Shown here in pieces: positions 7,828-17,345 of a DNA stretch of 27,272 bases (position 1 is its first letter; each line of letters begins with the position of its first letter). Below the pieces are notes generated by a model that was not told where the DNA came from, ran no database searches, and worked only from the letters and a program-made list of their open reading frames with translations. Position numbers and translations under genes: made by a program. Location of the stretch: assembly GCA_017464225.1 (NCBI GenBank), contig JAFUDW010000220.1:1-27272 (forward strand), written 5' to 3'. This DNA is from Clostridia bacterium (GTDB taxonomy: Bacteria; Bacillota_A; Clostridia; Christensenellales; Aristaeellaceae).

Positions 7828-10800
7828 ATGACACAGGCTGCAGGCTTTGCCAAAGTATGGCGGGAAACAGTGATCATACCCACCTACGGCGTGGGCAAGC
7901 CAGATCGGAATCCTATGTTCCTGGAAAAGCGGGTATACCAGGGCAGCAGCGGCAAGGTGTACCCCCTGCCGGTGATCGACAAGATTTTGGACGAAAAAGA
8001 GGATAAACCCTACACCGCCGTGTGGCTGGAAAATGACTACATCAAAGTCATGGTGCTGCCGGAATTAGGCGGTCGCATCCAGCGGGCGTATGATAAAACC
8101 AACGGCTATGACTTTGTGTATTATAACGAGGTCATCAAGCCCGCCCTGGTGGGCCTGACCGGCCCCTGGATCAGCGGCGGCATTGAGTTCAACTGGCCCC
8201 AGCATCACCGGCCCACCACCTTTGGCCCCACCGATTTCCGCACCGTGGAAAATGCCGACGGCAGCGTTTCCGTGGAGCTCAGCGAGGTCGACCAGATGTA
8301 CGGCACCAAGGGAAAAATGACCTTTACGCTCTACCCGGACAAAGCCTACATCGAAATCAAGGGCCAGCTCTATAACCGCACTAACCTGCCCCAGACCTTC
8401 CTGTGGTGGGCCAATCCCGCCGTGGCGGTGAACGACAACACGCAATCGGTGTTCCCGCCCGACGTGTCCGCTGTCTACGACCATGGCAAGCGGGATGTAA
8501 GCAAGTTTCCCATCGCCACCGGCGTTTATTACAAGCACGATTACGGCGCGGGCGTGGACATTTCCCGGTATAAGAACATCCCCGTGCCCACGTCCTACAT
8601 GTGCGCTCATTCGGATTATAATTTCGTGGGCGGCTACGATTACGGCGTAGAGGCAGGCATCCTGCACATTGCCGATCACCATGTAAGCCCCGGCAAAAAG
8701 CAATGGACCTGGGGCAATGGTGATTTTGGCCAGGCTTGGGATCGGAACCTGACGGACAACAACGGCCCCTACATCGAGCTGATGACCGGCATGTACTGCG
8801 ATAACCAGCCGGACTTCACCTGGCTCAAGCCCTTCGAGGAAAAGACCTTCACCCAGTATTTCATGCCCTACAAGGCGGCAGGGTACGTGAAGAACGCCAG
8901 CAAAGAATGCGTGCTGAACCTGGAAGTGAAGGACGGCAAAGCAGCGATCAACATCTATACTACTCAACTTTTTGAAAAGGCCCGGGTGACACTGACGGCC
9001 AAGGGTGAAATCATCTACGATAAATCTGTTGATTTAAGCCCTGTCAATATATTAAAGGATACCATTGATGTATCCGTTCCCGAAACCGAATTGACATTAG
9101 CGGTGTATACTTCCGGCGGCAGAAAGTTATTGGATTACACCCCCCAGCCCAAGAAGATCGAAGAAATCCCCGATCCCATGCCGCCTGCCAAGCTGCCGAA
9201 TGAAATTCTGACCAACGAAGAATTATATTTGACCGGTATCCATTTGGAGCAGTACCGCCACGCCACCTATCTGCCCGATCCTTATTACCTGGAAGCGCTC
9301 AAGCGCGATCCCGGCGATATCCGGGCCAACAACGCCTACGGCACTTTGCTTTTGAGGCGTGGCAAGTTTTCCGAAGCCGAAACCTATTTCCGCGCCGCCA
9401 TTGCCCGCATGACCAGCCGCAATCCCAACCCCTACGACAGCGAAGCATACCTGAATCTTGGTCTGGCCCTGCGGTATCAGGGCAAGGATGATGCCGCTTA
9501 TGACGCCTTCTTCAAGGCCATCTGGACGGCCGCCGAGCAGGAAACGGGGTATTATCACATCGCCTGCATCGACTGTAAGCGCGGCGAATATGAATTAGCG
9601 CTGGAACACATTGAGCGCAGCCTGGTCAAGAACTATCACAATCTGAAAGCCCGGGCCCTCAAGGGCCTGATCCTGGACAGCCTGGGCCGCAGCCTGGAGG
9701 CCGAGCGCTGGTATGAAGAAAACCTGAAGTTGGACGCCTTCGACTACGTGTCCCGCATCGAAAGCGGCGATATCACCGGGGCATTGGAATTGATGGGCGA
9801 CCGGGCCAGCAGCTATATCGAATGCGCCATCGACTATGCCGAGGCGGGATATTACGAGGATGCTGTGTTCATCCTGGAATGCTGCCCCAAGCCCACGCCC
9901 ATGGTGTGGTATCATTTGGCGCTGTATGTCGCGCTGAACGGCGATGCCGATTATGCGCAGGAAGCCCTGGACAACGCCGCAAGCGCCGATTCGCTCTATT
10001 GCTTCCCCAATAAGCTGGAAGATATCCTCGCCCTGCAATTTGCCATCCAAAACAACGAAAAGGATGCCAAAGCGCCCTATTACCTGGGCTGCCTGTGGTA
10101 TGACAAGCGGCAGTATGACGACGCCATTGCCTGCTGGGAGCTGTCGGCGCAAATCGACTGCGATTTCCCCACGGTGTGGCGCAACCTGAGCCTGGCCTAT
10201 TACAACAAGCGCAACGAGCCCGAAAAGGCCAAGCGCTGCATGGAACGGGCCTATGCCTTGGATGAAACCGACGCCCGCGTGCTGCTGGAGCTGCATCAGC
10301 TTTATGGCAAGCTGAATTACAGCATCGAAGACCGCTTTGCTTTCCTGGACGCTCACAAAGAAGTGGCTTTCCAGCGGGACGACCTGTACACCGAATACTG
10401 CGCCCTGCTCAACGACCTGGGACGGTATCAGGAAGCGCTGGATCTCATCATGGCCCATACATTCCACCCCTGGGAGGGCGGCGAAGGCAAGGTGACCACC
10501 CAGTACGCCGTGGCCCTGACCCAGCTGGGCATCCGGGCCCTGAACGGCGGCGACGCGGCAAAAGCAAAAGAACTGCTGGAAAAGGCCCTGATCTTCCCCC
10601 ATAACCTGGGCGAAGGCAAGCTGGAAGGGGCTAAGGACAATAACATCCATTACTATCTGGGCCTGGCCGAAAAGGCCCTGGGCAATGAAACCGAAAGCAT
10701 TCGCCACCTGGAGCTGGCCGCTGAGGGCAATGAGGAGCCCGCCTCCGCCATGTATTACAACGACCAGCCCGCCGATATGATCCTGTATCAGGGCCTTGCC

Positions 10801-11094
10801 AACCGCGCCCTGGGTCGGGAGGAAAAGGCGTCCAGCCGCTTCCACAAGCTGATCTCCTACGGCGAAAAACACTACTACGATCAGGTGAAGATCGATTATT
10901 TTGCCGTCTCCCTGCCCGACCTGCAATTGTTTGACGAGAATTTGTCCATCCGCAACCGGGCTCACTGCGAATATCTCATCGCCCTGGGCAGCTTCGGTCT
11001 GGGCGACCGGGAGCGGGCGGCGAAGTGCTTCGACGCCGTGCTGAAAATCGATCAAAGCCACCAGGGCGCCATCCTGCACAGGCAGCTTTTGTAA
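7828..11094 (+). CDS. DUF5107 domain protein with long TPR array
   Basis: A 1088-residue cytosolic protein. Residues 1 to about 370 form the DUF5107 domain, a beta-rich sugar-mutarotase-like fold often found beside glycosidase genes; recognisable parts are ETVIIPTYGVGKPDRNPMF, MVLPELGGRIQRAYDK and GGIEFNWPQHHRP. From about residue 430 to the end there are repeated 34-residue-like helical pairs with TPR spacing (for example NAYGTLLLRRGKFSEAETYF, AYLNLGLALRYQGKDDAAY, PYYLGCLWYDKRQYDDAI). The ATG at 7828 is used because GAGG lies ten bases ahead; GTG at 7819 sits directly on that site. It is the last gene of the AraC/GH2 operon, 16 bases after GH2. A role in glycan processing or scaffolding is inferred from context only; no enzyme activity is established for the family to my knowledge. 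Confidence 0.82.
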   Translation: MTQAAGFAKVWRETVIIPTYGVGKPDRNPMFLEKRVYQGSSGKVYPLPVIDKILDEKEDKPYTAVWLENDYIKVMVLPELGGRIQRAYDKTNGYDFVYYNEVIKPALVGLTGPWISGGIEFNWPQHHRPTTFGPTDFRTVENADGSVSVELSEVDQMYGTKGKMTFTLYPDKAYIEIKGQLYNRTNLPQTFLWWANPAVAVNDNTQSVFPPDVSAVYDHGKRDVSKFPIATGVYYKHDYGAGVDISRYKNIPVPTSYMCAHSDYNFVGGYDYGVEAGILHIADHHVSPGKKQWTWGNGDFGQAWDRNLTDNNGPYIELMTGMYCDNQPDFTWLKPFEEKTFTQYFMPYKAAGYVKNASKECVLNLEVKDGKAAINIYTTQLFEKARVTLTAKGEIIYDKSVDLSPVNILKDTIDVSVPETELTLAVYTSGGRKLLDYTPQPKKIEEIPDPMPPAKLPNEILTNEELYLTGIHLEQYRHATYLPDPYYLEALKRDPGDIRANNAYGTLLLRRGKFSEAETYFRAAIARMTSRNPNPYDSEAYLNLGLALRYQGKDDAAYDAFFKAIWTAAEQETGYYHIACIDCKRGEYELALEHIERSLVKNYHNLKARALKGLILDSLGRSLEAERWYEENLKLDAFDYVSRIESGDITGALELMGDRASSYIECAIDYAEAGYYEDAVFILECCPKPTPMVWYHLALYVALNGDADYAQEALDNAASADSLYCFPNKLEDILALQFAIQNNEKDAKAPYYLGCLWYDKRQYDDAIACWELSAQIDCDFPTVWRNLSLAYYNKRNEPEKAKRCMERAYALDETDARVLLELHQLYGKLNYSIEDRFAFLDAHKEVAFQRDDLYTEYCALLNDLGRYQEALDLIMAHTFHPWEGGEGKVTTQYAVALTQLGIRALNGGDAAKAKELLEKALIFPHNLGEGKLEGAKDNNIHYYLGLAEKALGNETESIRHLELAAEGNEEPASAMYYNDQPADMILYQGLANRALGREEKASSRFHKLISYGEKHYYDQVKIDYFAVSLPDLQLFDENLSIRNRAHCEYLIALGSFGLGDRERAAKCFDAVLKIDQSHQGAILHRQLL

Positions 11095-11119
11095 ATCTCC
11101 CTTCCGATCAAAGGTCAAG

Positions 11120-11168
11120 CAAAATCCCCGGCAAACGCATTTCCGCGTCCGCCGGGGATCCTTTTATA
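11120..11168. terminator. Bidirectional terminator between convergent operons
   Basis: A 9-bp stem (11124-11132 with 11151-11159, ATCCCCGGC and its complement) is flanked by CCTTTTAT on the plus side and by ATTTTGCTT on the minus side. It sits between the convergent DUF5107 and GH94-like genes and can serve both. Confidence 0.8.
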
Positions 11169-11191
11169 TAAGCTCCAATGCGCGGCAGCCC

Positions 11192-14100
11192 TTACCGCCG
11201 GATATATACATCGATCTCCCGGATCCCGCCGCTTCGCACGCGCCGGGCGATCTCCTCCGGCAGCGTATCGCCGGGGAAATCAGCGCCGTCCGCCGTCATA
11301 TGCGCCACCGTATATTGGCCGGGGATCAGGCTGCCGGCCCCGTCAATGATATAGCGCACGCGGCACTGGCCCAGGAAAACAGCCTCCACCGCGCCGTCCG
11401 GCGGGATCAGACGGGCGGGCAGCATGGGCGCAAAGCGCAGCGTCAGAGCGCCGTCCTCCAGGGCGAAGGGCGAGGGGCCAAACATCATCTGCTGCCACAT
11501 GGACAAAAATTCCGCCGTGGAGCCCGACAGGCGGGCCACAAAGCCGCGGCCGTGCAGGGCCGGATCGGGATTGGCGCTGCTGACGATGAAGGATACGTTT
11601 TCATACACCGAGCGTCCGTAGACCGCCGGATCCATGAAGGGCACCAGGGCGGTATTGAAGGCCTCCTCAAAGGCGTCGTACAGGCCGGAGCGCAGCAGCT
11701 CCAGCAGGTATTTGTATTCCATATGCAGCCAGATGGATTCGTTTTCCAGCCAGCCGGGCGTAAATGCCTTGCAGCGGCCCGCCTCAAAGGTCAGGCTTTT
11801 CAGGCTTTCATTGACCTTGAACATGCCCAGCTTGGCGTCGTACAGGCCGCTTTCCTTTACCCTTTCCGCCATGCGGCGCTTTTCTTCCGCGGGCATGTTC
11901 AGCTTGAGCCAGCGCACCGGGCCTTCCAGGAACAGGGGCAGCGTTTCGGTCTCGCCATTCGGGAACATCAGATAGGTGGGGCAGATGCCGCCGCCCAGCT
12001 CCGCCGCGCGGCCCAGGCCCGCGTCCACAACGGCCTCAAAGCCCCGCAGCATGGCCGCCGCGTCGCTCGTAGTCATCACCGTCTGATCGCCGGACACGCC
12101 GTCCGCCGTGCGGTCCCGATAATCCTCCCGCAGGGCGCAGGTTTCCCGCCAGCGGGCCTGCGCATCCCCCTGCAGGCGGGACAGCGCCAGCAGCAGATCG
12201 GCCATTTCGTCATAGAGCACGATCTCGCCGTCCGCCTCTTCCAGCGCCGACGCCGTAAAGGCCAGCAGGCGTTTCAGCTCGCAGGTTTCAGCCACCGAGG
12301 AACCGCCCAGTCCGGGCAGGCCGTTCAGGGCGTCGTACCAGCCCGGCTTGCCGCCCTCCATTTCGATCCCGACGCCCGCCCGATCCAGGGCGGCGTATTT
12401 CAGCGCGCAGAGCATGACCAGCTTTTCCATCAGCGTGCTGTACGCGATCTCGCCGTCCCCGTACTGCTCGCGCATCCATTTTCCGCCGGCGCCGGCCTTG
12501 CGCTCCATATCCAGGAACCGCGTCTGCCTTTCGCCGTTTTGCCCCGCCGCGCAGCGGTCTTTATAGGGCAATATTTTCGCCCGGGTCTCATACCAGGGAT
12601 AATCCGCCGCGCCGAAGAGCAGCTCCCGCTTTTTCTCCGGCCAGACGGCCAAATAGCTTTCGATCAGATCCAGGCTGTACGTCCAATGATCGCACCAGTA
12701 GCCCTCGCCAAAGTCGGCATTGGGCTCGGACGCTGCGTTTGCCAGGATCCGCCGGGCCAATCCCTGCTCCTCTTCATTCAGGGCGAGGGCCAATTGGCCC
12801 GGGGTAAAATCGCCCTTCAGCAGCGCTTTCAAGGCCTCGTTGCCCGGGGCTTGCTCCAGCCACCGCGCCCGCTGCTCCTCCGGCACCCGGAAGGTCATGC
12901 GGTCGATGACCAGGGGGTTGTAGCCGTCGCTCTGGAACAGGCTGAAAAACGCGCGGATATCGGCGTCCCCCACCCAGGGATGGAACAGCACGCCGCACCG
13001 CCGGTTCTGGCACACGTCCCGGAAATTGCCGTTGCCCTGGCTGTAAAACTCCGGCGACATCACAAAGTAATTGTATTCCCGCTCCATATCGCCGTGCTTG
13101 CGGGAATAGAGATAGAACACGTTTTGCTTATCGCCGTCGGAAAAGCGGATGGGCTCGCCGCCCCGCAGCAGGTTATCCAGATAGCACTGGCGGCTGTAGG
13201 CGTCAAAGGCCGGATCGGCGGTCCTGCCCCCGATGACGGCGGTGAGGCTGTCGGTCAGGGCGTTGGCCTCCGCCCGCTTTCCATCAAACCACGCATCGTC
13301 CAATACGGTCTGCGGGCCAAACTGCCCAAGCAGCGTTTCCTTGCTGTCGGCATGGCCGTACAGCTCGTTCAGCGTCAGGCTTTCCCCGGGATGGAGCTCG
13401 CCCGTCCGCCGGAAGAAGGCGCAGGGGAACAGATTGGAAAGCGCCTGCTCCCTGAGCGGGCCATTGAGCCCGCCTTTCTCCAATTCCCGCGGCCTTGCCA
13501 GCGAGGTATCCCAGCCGAATATCGCCTCGGGATCCACGATGGGAGGCACGCGCGCGCCGTCCGCTCCCATGCCCAGGGCAAAATTGCCCTCCTGTATTTC
13601 ATGCACTGTGGCGGTATCGGCCATGCTGTACCGCACGCGGTAATAGGGCAGCGTGCCGGCCGGATCGGTATCCAGTTCCACCTGCATCCAGGCTTTGGCC
13701 AGCTGGGTCATGTTTTTGAGCGCGTCCTGGCCCACCCCGGCGCACACCAGGGCGGGCATGCCGTCCGTCAGCTCCAGCGCCAGGCGTCTGTCCGTCAGAT
13801 TGGTCACGTGCACCTGCCTTGCCAGCGCGCCCACCCGGCAGCCCGGCGTCACAAAATAGACCACGTCCACGGCCAGGTCCTTGTTCCGCCAGCGCAGCGC
13901 CAGTTCGTTGGGGCGGATGCGCATATCGCCGGCATCGTCGGCAAAGGCCTCGATCACGGCGTATCCCCCGCCGTCGGTTTTTTCATATTTCAGAAAGGTG
14001 CGGAAGCCCTTGAACCGCGTGTTCTGCCAGGCCACGTGGGCGGGGCTGAATTCCATGACGGCGTGATCCTTGTCCCGAAGGCCAAAGCTGCTCACCGCCT

Positions 14101-14221
14101 GACCGCGGTTGCAGTAATAGCACCACAGCGGAATGCCCTGCTCCCCGGCGATGCCGGGCAAAAAGCTGGCAAAGGGCGGCTGCGCGCCATAGCGCTCCAT
14201 GATAAAGGTATCCCGTTCCAT
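11192..14221 (-). CDS. Large GH94-like glucan phosphorylase (GH149/GH161-type)
   Basis: A 1009-residue protein of the group usually annotated as cellobiose phosphorylase, related to GH94 and most like the larger beta-1,3-glucan phosphorylase families. An N-terminal beta-sandwich (about 1-320) contains GIPLWCYYCNRGQAVSSFG. The (alpha/alpha)6 barrel has NGNFRDVCQNRR (397-408), where GH94 enzymes have their substrate-cradling RD-Q-R motif, and GKPGWYDALNGLPG (624-637), whose D630 would be the general acid. It would use phosphate to release a sugar 1-phosphate from a beta-glucan oligomer in the cytoplasm. There is no signal peptide. The ATG at 14221 has GGGAG about ten bases ahead and lies two bases after the upstream phosphorylase's stop, so the two form one operon. 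The exact CAZy family and linkage are uncertain. Confidence 0.78.
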   Translation of the reverse strand: MERDTFIMERYGAQPPFASFLPGIAGEQGIPLWCYYCNRGQAVSSFGLRDKDHAVMEFSPAHVAWQNTRFKGFRTFLKYEKTDGGGYAVIEAFADDAGDMRIRPNELALRWRNKDLAVDVVYFVTPGCRVGALARQVHVTNLTDRRLALELTDGMPALVCAGVGQDALKNMTQLAKAWMQVELDTDPAGTLPYYRVRYSMADTATVHEIQEGNFALGMGADGARVPPIVDPEAIFGWDTSLARPRELEKGGLNGPLREQALSNLFPCAFFRRTGELHPGESLTLNELYGHADSKETLLGQFGPQTVLDDAWFDGKRAEANALTDSLTAVIGGRTADPAFDAYSRQCYLDNLLRGGEPIRFSDGDKQNVFYLYSRKHGDMEREYNYFVMSPEFYSQGNGNFRDVCQNRRCGVLFHPWVGDADIRAFFSLFQSDGYNPLVIDRMTFRVPEEQRARWLEQAPGNEALKALLKGDFTPGQLALALNEEEQGLARRILANAASEPNADFGEGYWCDHWTYSLDLIESYLAVWPEKKRELLFGAADYPWYETRAKILPYKDRCAAGQNGERQTRFLDMERKAGAGGKWMREQYGDGEIAYSTLMEKLVMLCALKYAALDRAGVGIEMEGGKPGWYDALNGLPGLGGSSVAETCELKRLLAFTASALEEADGEIVLYDEMADLLLALSRLQGDAQARWRETCALREDYRDRTADGVSGDQTVMTTSDAAAMLRGFEAVVDAGLGRAAELGGGICPTYLMFPNGETETLPLFLEGPVRWLKLNMPAEEKRRMAERVKESGLYDAKLGMFKVNESLKSLTFEAGRCKAFTPGWLENESIWLHMEYKYLLELLRSGLYDAFEEAFNTALVPFMDPAVYGRSVYENVSFIVSSANPDPALHGRGFVARLSGSTAEFLSMWQQMMFGPSPFALEDGALTLRFAPMLPARLIPPDGAVEAVFLGQCRVRYIIDGAGSLIPGQYTVAHMTADGADFPGDTLPEEIARRVRSGGIREIDVYIRR

Positions 14222-14223
14222 AT

Positions 14224-16800
14224 TTAATCGCTCCCTTCCAGTTCCGCGTCGATGTTGATCTCGTCAAGCATCGTCAGCGCATCCCGCTTCACCAGCGGCC
14301 CGTCCAGCGCTTTGCCGTTCAGCCGCGCGCGGACCACCCGCAGCGTTTTCCAATCCTTTTCGCTGGGCCGGCGATAGCGCACTTCGCAGGGACGCCCGGC
14401 AAAATAACAGCGGATCACGGCGGTCTCGGCGCCGCCGAAATCCTCCGGCGTTAGGCAAGGCGCCAGCAGCAGATCGCCGTTCTGTCCCCGCACGCCAAAG
14501 ACCAGGGTGATCAGGCACAGCATCAGCCAGCTGCCCGCGCCGGTCAGGTAGGGATACATGCCCCGGCCCTTGGGATCAAAATATTCCGGGATGCCGGGAT
14601 AGACCCGGCTGATCTCCGCCGCCATGCTCTGGCCTATCAGTCCCCGCAGCGCCTTCATGCCGGCGTCCCGGTATCCCCGGGACAGCAGGGCGTAGGCGTA
14701 CATCACGGTCATATGGCAGAACACCGCGCCGTTCTCCTTATGCCCGTAGGCAAAGCCGAACTGGCGGCCCAGGGGCGGGATATCGCCGCCGAAGTTTTCA
14801 TTGAGGCAATAGCCGCCGCGTTTTTCGTCATACAGCAGGGCGTCGGCGTTTTTCTGGATGGACAGGGCCTGGCTGTCGTCCGCCGTGCCGCTCATCAGCG
14901 CGAACACCTGGCCGGTGAGCATCATGGGCCGCACGGCCTGTCCGTTGTTATCGTAATAGCTGTTCATCCAGCCCTGGGCGGTAAACTCCTGTTCCCGCAG
15001 GTGGCGGATCAGCCGGTCGCCCATTTTGCGCAGGGAAGCGGCGATCCAGCGGCAGTCCGCCTTGCGCACGGCGGAGCGATCCTCGCACACGGCCTCATAC
15101 TGCCGCAGGGCCTCGCTGCGCTGCTCCCAGGGCGCTTCCAGCAGCATGCAAAAATACGCGTTCAGTGGCACGCTTTTGACCTCCGCGTCGGCCAAGGCGT
15201 CGCACAGATCGGCCAGCACCCCCAGATTGCCCGCGTAGGCGGCGGTAAAGGCCACGCTTTCGCCGCGCTCGGCCGCCATATCCAGGGCGTCGTTCCAGTC
15301 CGCGCCCCGGAGGCGGATGCAGCCGTGTTCCCCGGCGTCGCAGCAGGCTGTCACATGCTGCACCAAAAGATGCTCCAGCACGGTGCCGCGGCCCAGGGCG
15401 GTGCCGGCGGGCTCCTGATCGGCCAGCACCTCGCCGCGCTGCTTGCGCCGGTCGCGGAACCAGGGCTGTTTTTCGGTCAGGATGGACAGATCGCCGGTCT
15501 GCTGGATATAGGCGTTCACCGTCACCAGCGGCCAGAAGCCATGATCCATCCATACGCGGACGATATTGTTGCGGTCGGCAATGAACGCGCCCGGCTGGCT
15601 GCCGATGATGGTGGCGTTGGTGCCGTCGGCCCGGACGCCGGCGAAATAGCGCACCAGATCCTCCCGCACTGCCGCGGGATCGCGCAGGATCAGCGCCAGG
15701 GAATCCTGCCACAGATCGCGCCAGCCCCGGCCGCCGCGCCCGTAATCGTGATGGGGCAGGAAGCTGCACCCGCAGATGCGGCGGATCTCGGGTTGCACCG
15801 CCACCCAGCGCAGCCAGCCGTCCAGGGCGTGATCGCCCGTTTCAAAGGAGGCCGCGCCCACGCGCTGCCAATGGGCCTGGGTCTGCGCCAGCGCCTGCTC
15901 AAAGGCCTCCGGCGTCAGGTAGCGCAGGCCGTCGTCGTTGATCCCCAGGGCAATGAGCCAGCTTTTTTGCTGACCGGGGGCCAGCTCGCAGGGGGCAAAC
16001 TGCAGCACGGCGGCCATCTCATAGCCCTCCGCGCGGTCCCCCGGAGCCATCCAGGCGGCCTGCTGGGCCAGCGCCTGGGGCCAATCATAGCTGCCGCTGC
16101 CCACATAATCCTGCACCGGGCCCAGGAAGCGGACGGGCGCTTGGCCGTCGTCCTGCCTGCCGAAGACGGTGTAGACTGTATTGCCGGGCTTGTGGCCGCG
16201 CTCGTCAAAGGTCATGGTGGGCGTCAGGCGCAAGCCGCACTCGGCGACCTCCAGCCGGTTCAGCAGGCTGGTCACATGGCGATGATCGCGGATATTGTCG
16301 GCGCTGCGGCCATAGAGCGGGAAGGCCGCCGTGGGCGTCAGGCGCAGGGGCTTATCGCCGGTATTGCGCAGGGTGACGCGCATCAGTTCGGTCCGCGCCT
16401 CCCCGGCGGGCACAAAAACAAGCGCCGAGGACGCCAGCCCCAGCCGGTCGTTTTGCCTGCATACCTCAAACCACAAAAGACCGCCCCGGACGCTGACCTC
16501 CTCGGGCTCGGAAAAGCGGCTTGCCTGCTGCGCGGCCGAATTGCCGGCGGCGCTCCACAGCGCGCCGTTCTCCAGCACGGCAAAAAAGTTCCGCCCCGCC
16601 CGGCTTTCATGCAGCGTTTCCACGCTGGCCGGCGGCAGCAGGAAGCTGTTCTGCCCCGTTTTGCAGTCCCCGGCCAGGCGGGAAGTGACGCTGCTCATCA
16701 TCCCCGCCGCGTTGACCAGCGGAAATACCATCTCAGGCGCGCGATCCGCCTCGTACAGCACAAAATCACCGTTTTTATGCGTATATTCCAACCGCAGCAT
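14224..16800 (-). CDS. GH94-family glycoside phosphorylase
   Basis: An 858-residue cytosolic phosphorylase of the GH94 group, which contains cellobiose, laminaribiose, chitobiose and 1,2-beta-oligoglucan phosphorylases. The N-terminal beta-domain (about 1-280) is followed by the barrel with YGRGGRGWRDLWQD (353-366) and RLRGADWNDALDMA (496-509), in which D501 is the expected catalytic acid and the DWND motif is intact. There is no glycosyltransferase domain, unlike cyclic glucan synthases. An in-frame ATG at 16839 exists but is rejected: the promoter -10 box lies within that stretch, and GGGAG is correctly spaced before the ATG at 16800. It is the first gene of a two-gene operon with the large GH94-like protein, which suggests the pair handles long and short forms of one beta-glucan. 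The specificity is not resolved. Confidence 0.85.
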   Translation of the reverse strand: MLRLEYTHKNGDFVLYEADRAPEMVFPLVNAAGMMSSVTSRLAGDCKTGQNSFLLPPASVETLHESRAGRNFFAVLENGALWSAAGNSAAQQASRFSEPEEVSVRGGLLWFEVCRQNDRLGLASSALVFVPAGEARTELMRVTLRNTGDKPLRLTPTAAFPLYGRSADNIRDHRHVTSLLNRLEVAECGLRLTPTMTFDERGHKPGNTVYTVFGRQDDGQAPVRFLGPVQDYVGSGSYDWPQALAQQAAWMAPGDRAEGYEMAAVLQFAPCELAPGQQKSWLIALGINDDGLRYLTPEAFEQALAQTQAHWQRVGAASFETGDHALDGWLRWVAVQPEIRRICGCSFLPHHDYGRGGRGWRDLWQDSLALILRDPAAVREDLVRYFAGVRADGTNATIIGSQPGAFIADRNNIVRVWMDHGFWPLVTVNAYIQQTGDLSILTEKQPWFRDRRKQRGEVLADQEPAGTALGRGTVLEHLLVQHVTACCDAGEHGCIRLRGADWNDALDMAAERGESVAFTAAYAGNLGVLADLCDALADAEVKSVPLNAYFCMLLEAPWEQRSEALRQYEAVCEDRSAVRKADCRWIAASLRKMGDRLIRHLREQEFTAQGWMNSYYDNNGQAVRPMMLTGQVFALMSGTADDSQALSIQKNADALLYDEKRGGYCLNENFGGDIPPLGRQFGFAYGHKENGAVFCHMTVMYAYALLSRGYRDAGMKALRGLIGQSMAAEISRVYPGIPEYFDPKGRGMYPYLTGAGSWLMLCLITLVFGVRGQNGDLLLAPCLTPEDFGGAETAVIRCYFAGRPCEVRYRRPSEKDWKTLRVVRARLNGKALDGPLVKRDALTMLDEINIDAELEGSD

Positions 16801-16825
16801 GCTGATCTCTCCCGTTTTTTTCTGA

Positions 16826-16855
16826 ATTATACCATGCATAAAATTCTCGCGTCAA
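16826..16855 (-). promoter_or_regulatory. Promoter of the GH94 phosphorylase operon
   Basis: On the minus strand TTGACG (16850-16855), an 18-bp spacer, then a perfect TATAAT (16826-16831). It is 25 bases before the chosen ATG at 16800 and is the main reason for preferring that start. Confidence 0.75.
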
Positions 16856-16922
16856 TACGCGAACGCGCGGGCGCGCCGGAAGGCGTTGAAAAAGGGCCGC
16901 CGTTCGGCGACCTCTCTCTTTA

Positions 16923-17076
16923 AGGGGGAACGATAAGGGCCTCCGCGGCCCTTATAATCCTGCGCCAGGAGACTTCGCCTCCTGGACCTCATCGGGCGAA
17001 CAAGCTTGATGGCACTATCAAACAACTTCCGCCAGTTTTGTCAGTAAGGTTGTCGCGAAGAGGCCGTCTGAGGCAA
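16923..17076 (+). repeat. Dispersed structured repeat, copy A (left arm of inverted pair)
   Basis: It opens with GGGGGAACGATAAGGG, a perfect 9-bp hairpin (16933-16941 with 16947-16955) and a second hairpin (16965-16971 with 16979-16985). A conserved block follows at 16994-17076 (GGGCGAACAAGCTTGATG ... CTTCCGCCAG ... GGTTGTCGCGAAGAGG ... GTCTGAGGCAA). The block recurs at 27043-27124 in the same strand orientation with few differences, and a diverged copy lies inverted at 17558-17340. Non-coding. Confidence 0.8.
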
Positions 17077-17217
17077 TGAAAAAACAGGTTGTCGTCTGAT
17101 TTGAGCAAGCTCAAGCAGCCGTCATCCTGCTTTTTCGGGATTGCTGCGCAATCCTCGGCCCGCTTCGCGTGCCAACCTCAGACTGGGGCTTTATATCAAA
17201 GTTTAAATACGTTAGCT

Positions 17218-17345
17218 GCGCCGGAAATGACGACGGCTTTGCCGACGTCAATGACGCGGTAGCGTCATAGCGATCATACAGAAATGCCCAGACCGAGCTT
17301 GCTCGAGTCTGGGTTATTTTTGTTGATCGCGTATTTCCGGTGCGC
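17218..17345 (-). repeat. Dispersed structured repeat, copy C2, between the A copies
   Basis: This stretch is bounded by an inverted repeat (GCGCCGGAAAT at 17218-17228, ATTTCCGGTGCGC at 17333-17345). Inside are a hairpin CCCAGAC...GTCTGGG with apical CGAGCTTGCTCG (17287-17313) followed by TTATTTTT, and a perfect ATGACGC-GGTA-GCGTCAT hairpin (17251-17268). Read on the minus strand it parallels 2090-2168 part for part. Confidence 0.7.

Noticed and set aside
11300..14227. A 975-codon open frame on the plus strand opposite the large phosphorylase
   Set aside because: It is antisense to a gene with clear family motifs; its product is rich in Arg, His, Gln and Ala with no recognisable domain, typical of shadow frames in GC-rich DNA.
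14713..16923. A 736-codon open frame on the plus strand opposite the GH94 gene
   Set aside because: Same reason: low-complexity shadow of a well-supported gene, running through its promoter into the repeat.
16841..16923. Short frame ending in the repeat after the GH94 promoter
   Set aside because: No start signals of its own; it is the tail of an antisense frame.
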